A stretch of 64,000 nt of DNA from Epichloe hybrida. Taxonomy: Eukaryota > Ascomycota > Sordariomycetes > Hypocreales > Clavicipitaceae. Position 1 is the first letter of the stretch, and each line of letters starts with the position of its first letter. The notes beneath the pieces are model-generated. The model searched no databases. It was given only the letters and a program-made list of their open reading frames with translations, and was not told the DNA's origin. Of the stretch, positions 47,201-58,400 are shown in pieces. The position numbers and the translations under genes were made by a program. The DNA lies in NCBI GenBank assembly GCA_019022495.1, contig JAFEKR010000002.1:992001-1056000 (forward strand), read 5' to 3'.

Positions 47201-47276
47201 GGAAAAAGAGAAATTAGATAAATCCCAGGATTTATCTAGTTCTTCTTTAGAAGATATATATTCTAACTCAGACTAA
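44202..47276 (+). pseudogene. hAT-4 transposase, 10 exons, frame intact apart from stops
   Basis: Exons: 44202-44628, 44704-44914, 44969-45198, 45253-45352, 45413-45690, 45753-45893, 45950-46248, 46304-46539, 46593-46851, 46908-47276. All nine introns are short (52-75 bp) and GT-AG. Codon phase carries through all ten exons (2550 nt, 849 codons plus stop). Landmarks: Pro/Ser repeats at 20-35; BED zinc finger at 94-125 (C94, C96, C101, H125); first catalytic Asp D260 in L-D-I-W-T-S; second D327 in T-R-D-N-G-S-N; N-E-T-R-x-N-S-T near 463 (Trp now TGA); catalytic Glu E762 in A-I-E-S; dimerisation domain about 731-795. About 13 stops, no frameshift. The role was excision and integration with an 8 bp duplication; this copy is inactive as it stands. 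Confidence 0.9.
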
Positions 47277-47596
47277 GTAAATCTTTAGAAGGGTTTTTTC
47301 CTAGTTTAGTCTAGTTTTCCCTTAATAAAGATTTTTATATTATTATAACTACTAGTATAACTATTATTATAACTATTATTATAACTATTATTATTACTAT
47401 TATTATTACTATTATTATTATTTAAAAAAACATAAAAGAGAAAATATTTTTATAATATTAATATTTTTAAAAACCTTAAAATACTAAATACTTAAAAGAT
47501 TTACTTTTTCCTATAGTAAATCCCTTATACTTACTTATATTCTTATTTATATATTTTATTTTCTATTTATTTTTTATTAAACTTTAACACTAATAA
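47277..47596 (+). other. hAT-4 3' flank of the transposase
   Basis: Contains TTATTATAACTATTATTA microsatellite stretches (47335-47420) and the motif AACTTTAACACTAATAATAT at 47580-47600, shared with the other hAT elements. No further coding sequence was seen. Confidence 0.5.
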
Positions 47597-47815
47597 TATT
47601 ATAAAGTAATATAAGCTATTATAAGCTAAACTAGTATTAGTATTAAGCTATTATAAGCTATTATAAGCTATTATAAGCTATTATAAGCTATTATAAGCTA
47701 TTATAAGCTAAACTAGTATTAGTATTAAGCTATTATAAGCTATTATAAGCTATTATAAGCTATTATAAGCTATTATAAGCTATTATAAGCTATTATTAGC
47801 TATTATATATGTTTA
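47597..47815. repeat. GCTATTATAA decamer arrays in hAT-4
   Basis: Two blocks of the 10 bp unit GCTATTATAA (about 7 and 8 units) are separated by CTAGTATTAGTATTAA spacers. The unit is identical to the RIP-converted unit of hAT-1 and to that of hAT-5. Confidence 0.9.
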
Positions 47816-47883
47816 TATATACTCTCTTAACGCTTATAATTAAAGCATTTACCTTAAAGAGAAAAATAAAAAATAATTACAAA

Positions 47884-47970
47884 TAATTACATGTAATGTA
47901 ATGTAATATCTAGGGGTTAGGTGTAATGTAATGTAATGTGTAATGTAATGTAATGTAATGCAATGCTCTA
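47884..47970. repeat. GTAAT pentamer arrays, hAT-4 right end
   Basis: ATGTAATGTAATGTAAT, a spacer ATCTAGGGGTTAGG, then more GTAAT units and the terminus GCAATGCTCTA. The array lies on the same strand as at the left end. Confidence 0.85.
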
Positions 47971-47978
47971 ACTATAAC

Positions 47979-49140
47979 TAAGTAAGGTTATATATAATAT
48001 TATACTTTTTTAATAATACTATTTAACTTAATACTTTATTTCCCTAATATAACTTAAAGAAAAACCTTCTTATTATATTATTTACTATTTCTATAAATTA
48101 TTTTATATTTCTATAAATTATTATTATTACTTATTTTAAAAAAACTATAAAAAGAACTACTAGTAAACTTAATATAAGTAGCTTATTATATCTTATTATA
48201 GCTTATAATACTAATATTACTAGTATTACTAAGATTACTAAGATTACTTATAATATTATTAGTGTTAAAGTTTAATAAAAAATAAAAAATAAATAAATAA
48301 CTTAAATATAAATACTAGTAATTATAAGTAAATTACTATAGTAAAAGCTATAGTTTTTAATAACTTAGTATTTTAAGGTTTTTAAAAATATTAATATTAT
48401 AAAAATGTTTTCTCTTTTATATTTTTTTAAAATAATAATAAAAGTAAAATAATAGTAATAATTATAATTAAGTAATAATAGTATTAATAGTATTAATAGT
48501 AATAATAGTAATTAAGGTTATTAAAGTTATTAAAGCTCTTATAATAAGTATAGTATATTATATAAAAGTAAGTCTTAGTTTTATTTTAAAAAATAAGTTA
48601 AACTTATTTTTAATAGCTTAATTAAGCTATATAGGGTAATTAAAATAATACTATTAATTATTTATTAATAGATTATAAATATTAGTTTATTATATTCTTT
48701 ATTTATATATTATAGTAATAAGATATATAAAGTTACTATATATAACTTCTTAAGGCTTTAGAATTATAAAGCTAAAAGTAATATTTAATTAGTTTAAATC
48801 TTAAATAAATAGTTTAAGCTTTTTTTAAGTTCTTATTATATTAAGAATAAGATTTAAGTACTAAGTATATATTTTATTAACTTCTAGTAATTTATCTAGA
48901 TTTCTTAATTAATTTTATTCTATTAGTTTAGGGTATTTTTTATTTAAAATAATAATAATAATATTTTAAAATATAAAATAATTAATAGTAATAGTAAATA
49001 AAATAATAAGAAGGTTTTTCTTTAAGTTATATTAGTAAAATAAAGTATTAGGTATAATAGTATTATTAAAAAGTTATAATATTATAAATTACCCTAGTTA
49101 TAGTAAAATCCTTAAAAAAAGGTAAATTTTATAAATTATA
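47979..49140. other. hAT-3 right part
   Basis: The continuation of hAT-3 after hAT-4. It is related, in inverted orientation, to about 50480-51720 of hAT-5, but holds only a few of the 9-10 bp units (48180-48250) where hAT-5 has long arrays. Similarity ends near 49130 at CTTTACGCTAGCTAG. No coding exon was found. Confidence 0.6.
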
Positions 49141-50118
49141 TATATATTCTTTACGCTAGCTAGCTAACTATGTAGCTGTTCCTAGTACTCCATCTGCTTA
49201 GTTAAGAGGGAAAACCCTTTACTAGGAAGAAAAACCCTCTTATGTTTATAAACAGGCTAGCACTAACTCTCTTCTAGGTCTACGCCGCGTTAGGTATAAC
49301 TAATTATAGGTATTTATTACTAGCTTACGCTAGCCTTATCCTAAAGAAAATAAAAAAGGAAAGGAAAATATATAGTAATAGTCCTAACTAGCTCCCTTTA
49401 GTACTAGTCTAGTCTTACTTTAACCTAGCTTTGCATCCCTTACTTCGCTTTAAGGCATAGTAAATTTAGATTTATAATAATAATTCACTTTTTATTTGCT
49501 TTACTTCTAACTCTTCTAGTGCCTTACTTTTTAGCTAAATCTAACCTAGTACTAGTCTAGGTGTCTTATAAAGTCTAAGCATATAGTTTTATTTAGTTAT
49601 AGTAAGGGGTAAGTAATTTAGGCCTAGTAGCTAGGCGGTTTTACTCCTAGATTAGTTATATGCTATCTATGCGTTTACTTGTCTTATGCCTTATTTTCTA
49701 GCTAATATTATAACTAGTCCCTCCCCCCTCCCTCTCTTAAGTATAAAAGAGAGCTTCTCCCCCCTTAAGGTTCTAGCCTTTTTTTCTCTTCTTATAATAA
49801 ATTTCCTATAAGTTCTTTTCCTCCTTATCCCCTTTAGGAGCTATTTAAGGCTTCTTTAGTCTAGTGCTAGTTTAAATACTAATATTTTACGTAGAAAAAC
49901 ACGCTATAATATCACTAAGCTCTGTAAGTACTCTATTTTTAGTGTTATTCTAGCTCTAATCTGCCTAGGAACTTATAACCTTAGATAAGTATCTAAGGAA
50001 GTCCCTAACCTAGAAGTAATTAGATTAGGTAAAGGCAAAAGGCCTAGAAGTAAGTCCTCTTTGCCTCTATTTTACCCTGTTTCTAGGTCTAACCCTAGGT
50101 AGCTAAGTAAGCTATAAG
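49141..50118 (+). other. Unassigned segment with promoter-like features
   Basis: This 1 kb stretch is not repeated elsewhere in the window. It has a CT-rich block followed by a TATA-like GTATAAAAGAGAGC at about 49742, CTTCTCCCCCCTTAAGG and a pyrimidine-rich leader, then a weakly coding basic frame (about 49880-50110) cut off by hAT-5. The layout would suit the LTR or leader and gag start of another retroelement, or the 5' end of a decayed host gene. I do not recognise a product. Confidence 0.4.
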
Positions 50119-51310
50119 CAGAGTATTGTTTGTAGTGTAGTTAGTGTAGTTTTTAGGAAAAATTTGTATTTATAGTGTAGTTTTTTTTTTCTTATAGTTA
50201 GTGTAGTGTAGTTTTTTTTTTTTTTTTATAGTGTAGTATATTGTAGTTTTTTTTTTTATAGTTAGTGTAGTGTAGTTTTTTTTTGCTTATAGTGTAGTGT
50301 AGTTAGTGTAGTTACTAACTACACTAACTACAAAAACTACAATGTAGTGTTAGTAAAAAAAAGTGGGCCTTTTTATTATATAATGTTATTATAAGGATTA
50401 AAAGAAAGCTAGTTATATAGAAGCTTTTATTATTACCTATTTTACTTAATTAGTTATAGAATTTATAATATTTACTTTTTTTTAAGAATTTTACTATAAC
50501 TAGGGTTATTTATAATATTATACCTTTTTAATAATACTATTATACTTATTACTTTATTTTACTAATATAACTTTAAGAAAAACCTTCTAATTATTTTATT
50601 TACTATTATTATTAATTATTTTATATTTTTATTATTAATTTATTTAAAAAATACCCTAAACTAATATAATTAAATTAAATTAGAAATCTAAATAAATATA
50701 TAAAAGTTAATAGAATATATACTTAGTACTTTAATATTATTATTAATATAATAAGAACTTAAAAAAGCTAAACTATTTATTTACTATTTAAACTAATTAA
50801 ATATTACTTTAAGCTTTATAATTCTAAAGCTTTAAGAAGTTATATATAGTAACTTTATATATCTTATTATAATAATATATAAAGAAAAAATATAATAGAC
50901 TAATATTTATAATTTATTAATAGATAACTAATAGTATTATTTTAATTACCCTATATAGCTTAAATAAGCTATAAAAAATAAGTTTAACTTATTTTTAAAA
51001 ATAATACTAGCACTTAGTTTTATATAATATATTATACTTATTATAAAAGCTTTAATAACTTTTATAACCTTAATTACTATTATTACTATAATTACTATTA
51101 TTTTACATTTATTATTATTTTAAAAAAACACAAAAGAGAAAACATTTTTATAATATTAATATTTTTAAAAACCTTAAAATACTAAGTTATTAAAAACTAT
51201 AGCTTTTACTATAGTAATTTACTTATAATTACTAGTATTTATATTTAAGTTATTTATTTATTATTTATTATTTATTTATTATTAAACTTTAACACTAATA
51301 ATATTATAAG

Positions 51311-51530
51311 TAATCTTAGTAATCTTAGTAATCTTAGTAATCTTAGTAATCTTAGTAATCTTAGTAATCTTAGTAATCTTAGTAATCTTAGTAATCTTAG
51401 TAATCTTAGTAATCTAGTAATCTTAGTAATACTAGTAATATTAGTAATATTAGTATTATAAGCTATTATAAGCTATTATATAGCTATTATAAGCTATTAT
51501 AAGCTATTATAAGCTATATAAGCTATAAAG
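51311..51530. repeat. 9 bp and 10 bp minisatellites in hAT-5
   Basis: About thirteen units of TAATCTTAG (51311-51429), then TAATATTAG variants, then decamers AGCTATTATA (51454-51520). The array starts exactly after the shared motif ending AATAATATTATAAG (51310). hAT-3 has only two or three comparable units, so copy number has changed within one family. Confidence 0.9.
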
Positions 51531-51894
51531 CTACTTATATTAAGTTTACTAGTAGTTTTTTTATAGTTTTTTTAAAATAAGTAATAATAATAATTTATAG
51601 AAATATAAAATAATTTATAGAAATAGTAAATAATATAATAAGAAGGTTTTTCTTTAAGTTATATTAGGGAAATAAAGTATTAAGTTAAATAGTATTATTA
51701 AAAAAGTATAATATTATATATAACCTTACTTAGTTATAATAAAATTATAAAAATAATATAATATTATAAATTCTATAACTAATTTAATAAAATAAGTAAT
51801 AATAAAAGCTTTTATATAACTAGCTTTCTTTTAACCTTATAAATACTAATAACTAATAAAAAGTCTAATACTATATTTATAGTGTTTGTAGTTA

Positions 51895-52076
51895 GTGTAG
51901 TTTAGGAAAAAAAATTTATAGTGTAATATATTATAGTTTTTTTTTTATAGTTAGTGTAATGTAGTTCTTTTTTCCTTATAGTTAGTGTAGTTTATAGTGT
52001 AGTGTAGTTTATAGTGTAGTTACTACATTACACTACAAATACTACACTACACTACACGTTTTAGTGCAATACTCTG
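51895..52076. repeat. GTAGT pentamer arrays and right terminus of hAT-5
   Basis: Blocks of AGTGTAGT alternate with T-runs (TTTTTTTTTATAG) and end ACACGTTTTAGTGCAATACTCTG. The last 40 bp are a near-perfect inverted match to the left end of hAT-3 at 42381. Confidence 0.85.
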
Positions 52077-52615
52077 CTTATAGCTTAGCTAACTATACCT
52101 TAAGGTATAAGATAATAGCTAATAGTTTCTTATTATAAATTATATAGTTTATTTATAAGAATATAAGGCTAGTAAAGTAATAAGTAACTAGGTATATAAT
52201 ACTATTATAGCCTTACTAGGAAAGGCACTCTCTAATAGCTATTCCTAAATAATTAGCTTTTATTACTATAGGGAGATTTAAATTCTATTATACTAGTACT
52301 AGGTATATAATAAAGGTATCTTTTAGCCTATTAAAGGTATTATTCTCTTTAAGTCCTTATTAAAAAGGGATATTTCTCTTAGTTAATTATATTAGTAGTA
52401 CTACTAGTTTTAAAAAGTTACTAATAAAGTTATAGTAAAAGTTAGTAAACCCTAGGAAGTTATAGACCCCCTAAAGTTTTATTAGGGCTACTTACTCCCT
52501 AATAGCTATAACCTTTACTAGGTCTAGATAAATAAAATAACTTACTATAATAATATATTCTAGGTATTAAACCTCCTTTACTATAAATATAGACTTATTA
52601 AGGTCTAAGTATAAA
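52077..52615 (-). pseudogene. Gyp1-d, RNase H end (continues at 59456)
   Basis: The reverse complement of Gyp1-a from about 3600 to 4130: end of reverse transcriptase and RNase H. It is separated from the rest of Gyp1-d by Cop2-b, whose 5 bp duplication ATAAA lies at 52611-52615 and 59456-59460. Integrase and chromodomain are missing; the left border is hAT-5. Confidence 0.8.
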
Positions 52616-52898
52616 TGTTAGTTACACCAAGGAACGTTGCACTAGTGCGAAGAGGTTAAATTCAATGAAGTTAATAATAGCTAATTACTAAGGAGAAGAG
52701 AAAAGAGAGAAAGAGAGAAATCTAGCTAGAAGAGAAGGTAGGCAAAAAGGGAAAAAGTAAGGCTATAGTGCAGTGCTACTACTAATAGAGTAGGGTAGCT
52801 CGCGATATATTTAATCACATTACGCGTATCCCTTTAGTAGCTTTACTCTTTAACTATAGTTAGACTATCTATTATCTAAAGGTCTAAAGGAAGCCACA
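52616..52898 (-). repeat. Cop2-b 3' LTR
   Basis: 283 bp beginning TGTTAGTTACACC and ending GGAAGCCACA. The last 60 bp are strongly TA-converted (ACTATAGTTAGACTATC) compared with the other LTR, but the first bases (CCAAGGAACGTTGC) are the better preserved copy. Confidence 0.85.
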
Positions 52899-52949
52899 CT
52901 AGTAATCTCTCTTTTCTTTATAGCTAAAGGAGCCTAAAAACGCAATAAA

Positions 52950-55900
52950 AATCAGATTAAAGGAAAGCGTATATAAGTAAATCCCTTAATAGGAATTCAT
53001 AGTTCTTATTAGCTATTATGGCTTTAGTTATTTTAATTAACCTAGTTATTACAATCTATACCTACATGCCTATTATATTAATCCTCCCCTTTACCTAACC
53101 TTATAAGTCTCTTAACCTAACCTTCCACATAAATTATTAATTTATTTAGATTAATTAAGGTTAAGAGGGCTAAATTTAGCAATACCTTTGTTATTACATT
53201 AGCTAGATTATTGCTACTGTTAATCTATCTAACTTCGTAGACTTCTCTCCTCTTATATAATTGCTAAAGGGCTATAATATTAATTATTAGCTACTTCTCT
53301 TTTATTATGCCTAGTTTTATAAGGCATTTATATAATAAGAAAGAGTCTATATAGAGAATTATTAGGATTTAAGGTATCTTTAATTAGTCTATAATTATAT
53401 AAAGGGTTATAGATATTATGTACGTAATATTAGCACCTTAAACCATGCTATATAGCTTAGATATAAGTGCGCTATAGGTTACACACTTACTTTTTATAAA
53501 GCTATACGTAATAATATTCCCTTTTAAGATAAAGGTATTATTCTCCTTTATCACTTTATTACTAATTATAATAATATATCTAATCTATAAACTTAGATCT
53601 TTATTATTAGTAAGGGACTTATTTATAAATATAAAGAGTTTTGCCTCTTTAAGAGTTAAGGGGATATACTACAATCTCTATTACTAATGCTTAATTTACT
53701 ACTTAAGGCATTTATTAAGTTATAAGATATTATTAGCAAAGGGTTCTTAGCGTTATGTGGTAATTAACAGGTCGTATAATGCTTCTAATTAACAGACTAT
53801 TATAATATAGCTTCCTTAGTCTCTTTACTCTATGTAATCTTGCCTTACTATTAGTAATTAAGGGTTAATTTCCTTAATCTTCTAACTTTAGCCCTTTTAG
53901 GTTAGGGTTAGAGAGTTATTAGCATTCTAGGTTAGGATATAGCTATTAAAGATAAGGGGATTTGTAGTTATTAGGTATTATTTTTCTTTAGCTATAAACT
54001 TCGCTTTCTAGAGCTCTCTTTTTTCTTTCTTAAAGAAGTTATTATTACTAAGGCCTAGTATATTATCTATTTATATCCTTATAATACTAAAGAGGTTTTT
54101 GTTATTTAACGCTATAATTAGTAAGCAGGGATTATATATTAAGGTTATTATATTAAGATTATCCCTATAGTAGCGAAAATATATTGCTTACTAGTGGGTT
54201 CTAGCCTTTACAATCCTATAAAGGGGCTTTATTACCTTTATTATTATGCCTTTTAGAAAGAGGTATGTAATTTGCTTTAGTAACTTCATAATAATTAGCC
54301 TGTTTAGGGTTATTTAGGATTAAACATAAGCTTATATAATATCTTATAGCTAAAGGTAAATTCCCTTTCGCTTTAATAATAAAGCAAGGGCTATAATAAT
54401 CTATTAGCTTAATTAATATATTATTAGCAATTAGGTTAAGATAGCCTCTTTTCCTCTATTATTATGCCCTTATATAATAAGGCGTAACTCCTTATATAGT
54501 GATTTAGTGCCTTTGCCTTTAATCTCTTAGACTATATAAGAATTAAAGATCTAGTAGCCTCTATGCTTTACTAGATTAAATATTATAAATCTAAATATAT
54601 TATAAGCTTATAAGGCATTAATCTTAGCTTAGTTAAATTATTTAAAGGGGCTCCCTAAGGTTATAATCTTTCTCTCTTAGTGAAGTTAAAGGGTAAGGTT
54701 TTAGTTAGCCTTTTCTTTTACTATAAGGAATACTATATTTAGCACTTCTCTAGCTATAATCTCCTTAATTAATACTTTCTCTTAGTCTTTATTAATAAAT
54801 ATAAGAGGCTTTATAGGTTTAATAAGCTCCTTAGGATTATAAACCTAGGCCTTAATTACCTTTACTTTTACTTCCTTAGGGCTACTAGCTTTATAGCTTT
54901 CTATAGGGGTAGCTTTAGCTACCTTAAGGCTTACTATAAGTTCTTTAACCCTATAGCTTCCTATAGGATTACCTTTAGCCTTAATAGCCTCTATAGGCTT
55001 CTTTATGCCCTTATTAATATAGAATTAAACTATAAGGTTTTTCCTTAGCTTCCCTTACTTTCTCTTTACTAGTGTCTCTTTCCCTTTTTCCCTTACCTTA
55101 TTACTCTTTATAAGTAGCTTATTTCCCTTAGTTCTCTTAGCCCTTTCTTATAATAAGACTATAGTATTAAAGAGAGCTATAGCATAGAAAAGGGCTATAT
55201 TATAGGCAAGGACCTCTAGGCCTAGGTTATATTCCCTAATATCCTAAAGGCTTTGCTTATTAGCCCTTATATACTATAAGTCCTTAATCTTATAGTATAG
55301 CTTTACTACTATAAAGCAAAACTTAGCTAAGCTATAGGGTATCTTAACTATATAAGTCTCCCTATTAGTAGCTAATAGCTTATAAAGGCTATGCTATTTA
55401 CCTTTTTCTCTTTATATATATACATTAGCCTATAGTAATAGCTAATATATTAGTAATATATTAGGGCTATTCTAGGTACTAAGGGCCTTATAGACCTACC
55501 TCTTAGCTAGGTAATAGCAGACTTTATTAGTTACCTTCTAAATTACTTTAGCTTATTAAATAATAGAGATACTTAGTAGTAATTTATCTATTATTTATAG
55601 GTAAGCTCTAAAGACTAGTAAGGTTATTATAAGGCTATTAGGGCTTACTAAGTTATTAATAGCTTTAATAGCTATCTAGAGTTACTACTTAGGAGTAATC
55701 TCTTTACTAATTAAATCTATAATAATATTATAAGCCTAGCAAAGAGGTCTATAATATCTTTTAACCTTTCTAATGCTATTATAGGCTTTAATAGGTATCT
55801 TATTAATATTAATTAATATTAAGTAAGTATAATGCCTAAATTTAGCTAAAGCAAAGTTATTACTAGTATTATAAATAATCTAGTGTAAAGGGCCTAGATA

Positions 55901-58400
55901 TATATTAATCTAGCACTCTTTAATTATATCCTAGATATCACAAGCTTTTTGCTTCTTAGGGTTAAGGAATTAGGCTGCTTAAAATAAGGTTACTAAATTA
56001 ATAATATAAAGGACAAGCTAGCTATTAATTTACATAATATTAATAATAATCTTATAGTTAAAGTTATAGTTATCTTTAAGAGAGAACTTAAACTAGCTAG
56101 AGGCTTTTCTATTTATCTAATAATAGTAATAGACTTTAGTTAGCTTCTTAATTATATAACATTTAATGTTATAACTAGCTTATTAAAGAATCTTTATAAG
56201 CCATTAAATTAAGGGATAACTAAACCTTTAGTAAAGTTAATAAATCTCTTCTTCTAATAGGTAAAAAGCAGTGGTTTCTCTTGCCTCTAAAAGCCACTAA
56301 GGGTAGCCCTATTTATATGTAATAGGTATAGTCTTATTATTTTAAATTAATATATTAGTAAGGTTATTAATCTTAACCTTTATTTTATCTATATTAGTAA
56401 GGGAAAAGAGAAAGGGTGTAGTAATATTAAGGATATAAAAGTTAATTTAGCTAAGCTTTATAAGCATATAGATAACGCTATATGTTATTACTAATCTAGC
56501 ACTAAAGCAAATAACTTCTAGGTTATAGGGTTTAATTATTAATAATGGTATTAATCTTAGTAAGGCTTTAGCTTATACTAGACTAGTAGTTAATTAGCCT
56601 AAGGCTTCTATATCTAGTATAATTCCTTTAAAGATCTCTTTAGAATAGTGTCCTTTAAAGGTATAATAGATTAAATTATCTTTATTAGAAGTCTCTTTAA
56701 GGTATAGCTTTTACTTAAGTAAGGCGTGTTAAAAAGCTTAATTCTTAAGTATTATAAGGATATTAATATTATCTATTATTTATAATCCTATATAAAAGAA
56801 TTATATAATGCTAAGTTATACCTTTAATAATAGCTTTTTCTTAATATTATTATTACTATTATCTTAGTCCTAAGTAAAGGCCTTAAGCTATGTTTCCTAG
56901 TCTTTTATTTCCTCTTCCTTATTACTATTATTTCCTTTAAATAAAGTAAGAAATACCTAAAACTTCTTCTCTATAGGAGGTAAAAAATAGTTCTTACTAG
57001 CATACTACCTCTCTTTCTCTTTCTAATATTTAGTATTAGTATAGTTTAATAACTAGTAGTTACTCTTACTATAGATAAAGCATTACTTAGGTTATTTAGA
57101 GTTACTATAATAACCTTCTTTTCCTTAGTCTCTCTAATTTTATTAGCTATATTAGTAGTCTATAAACATTACCTCTAATAGGTTTTTATCTTAATGCTAA
57201 TAGTATTAGTTACTCCTTACACTACTCTCTATAATTATAAGTGACTTATAGAGGTTACTAGTAAGGTTCTTAAAGCCTAGTGTATATATATACTCTTACC
57301 TAATATTTAAAAACACTAGAGATTATATTTAATGTTTACTTATAGAGCTTTATATTTACTATATTAAAGGGGTATAACCCTCTATAAATCCTTTTTAAGG
57401 TAGTTAATATAATCTTAAGGTATTTAGACTTAGTCTTATTAGGGTTCTAAGTAATAATATTCTTAAGAGTTATATTACTTTATTTATATTAGTAAAATTA
57501 TTAATTACTCTCTATTTTAAAGCGTTAATAGATATTTATTATTATCTCTTTATAAGAGAGGTTCTTACTAGTAAGGTAATTAAGAAAGTACTATTTAGTA
57601 TCTTCTATTAATATAATAAGAAATGCTTTACTAAAATATAACTTAAGGAGGTTAATCTAGTTATACTTACTCTTAAAAAGCGTAAGTTTTAGTAAGAGAA
57701 AGTTATATAGCTTCTTACTATAGTAATTACTATCCTTATATATTTTTATAAGCTTAGAGATTTTCTTTATAATTTACTTATTAGAAGGAAGGTATTAGGG
57801 AGGGAAATTAAACTATTAAGGGTTAAGCTCCTAATATAACTAAGATTATTATAAGGGTTTTTACGGAGAATATAGTGATTATTCCCTTTAGGAGCTAGGA
57901 GCATTAGGTAAGCTCTTTAAGGTAGTGGCCTATAGAGGTTATATTTAAGGCAGTTTAGAGGATCTTAACCTTTCTTCTAGCTAAAGAGATATTAAAGTTT
58001 AATAAAGCACTTCCTTAAGTAATGCTAGGATTAGATATCCTAGGCCTTATTTAATAAGAACGCTATAGCCTTATAGAGAGTTATATAGCTCTCTAATAAT
58101 ATCTTTATTTACTCTTTTAAAGGTATCCTTAGACTAGCCTTTAAAGTCTTCTTAGAATAATTCCTAAAGGTTATTATCTCTCTAATATTAACATTTACTA
58201 AGGTTAATAAATCCTATAATATAATTATTAAGCTTAGACTATATAGTAGTCTTAGGATTTAGCTTAGCGGATTCTTTTTAATCTCTTATAAGCTTACTTA
58301 TAAGCGGTTATAAGCGTAGTAGTAATTTATTTTCTAGAGGTCTTTTAGAAGCTATTTCTAAAGGCTTTTAGGATATCTTATTATTAGGGGAAGTAAGGCA
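52950..58400 (-). pseudogene. Cop2-b gag-pol remnant
   Basis: In element sense the reverse transcriptase shows A-R-T-H followed by A-I-Y-F-R-Y-Y, and further on a block of the form I-D-N-I-L-G-L-S near 54050-54085 (copia catalytic Asp-Asp, second Asp now Asn). RNase H shows S-D-A-S-F-A-N-N-K-D-L-S-S-Q-L-G-Y-like residues near 53570-53640 and K-x-V-T-x-S-V-L-x-S-E-L-Y-x-M-V near 53420-53480. These are landmarks of a fungal Ty1/copia lineage distinct from Cop1. Integrase and gag should lie at 55000-58400, but I could not identify motifs by eye. Confidence 0.65.

Larger units (their letters stand above)
42735..47978 (+). mobile_element. hAT-4, autonomous-type hAT element with perfect 8 bp duplications
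   Basis: The element proper spans 42743-47970 (5228 bp), begins CAGAGCATG, ends CAATGCTCTA and is flanked by ACTATAAC at 42735-42742 and 47971-47978. GTAAT pentamer arrays on the same strand occur at both ends. It is inserted in hAT-3 and carries the best-preserved gene of the window. Age by nesting: younger than hAT-3. Confidence 0.95.
42381..49140. mobile_element. hAT-3, non-autonomous hAT element, split by hAT-4 and truncated
   Basis: Its left terminus CAGAGTATTGCACTAAAACG at 42381 matches, inverted, the right end of hAT-5 at 52076, and the homology continues for over 1 kb around the hAT-4 insertion (42381-42742, then 47971 on). The right end is missing: similarity to hAT-5 fades near 49130. 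No transposase was seen in it. GTAGT pentamer blocks lie at 42400-42480. Confidence 0.75.
50119..52076. mobile_element. hAT-5, complete non-autonomous hAT element (same family as hAT-3)
   Basis: 1958 bp with ends CAGAGTATTG and CAATACTCTG. GTAGT-type arrays read inward from both ends, so in this family the pentamers are inverted, unlike hAT-1 and hAT-4. There is no transposase. The flanks GCTATAAG (50111-50118) and CTTATAGC (52077-52084) are reverse complements of each other, not a direct duplication. The right flank is Gyp1-d. Confidence 0.8.
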
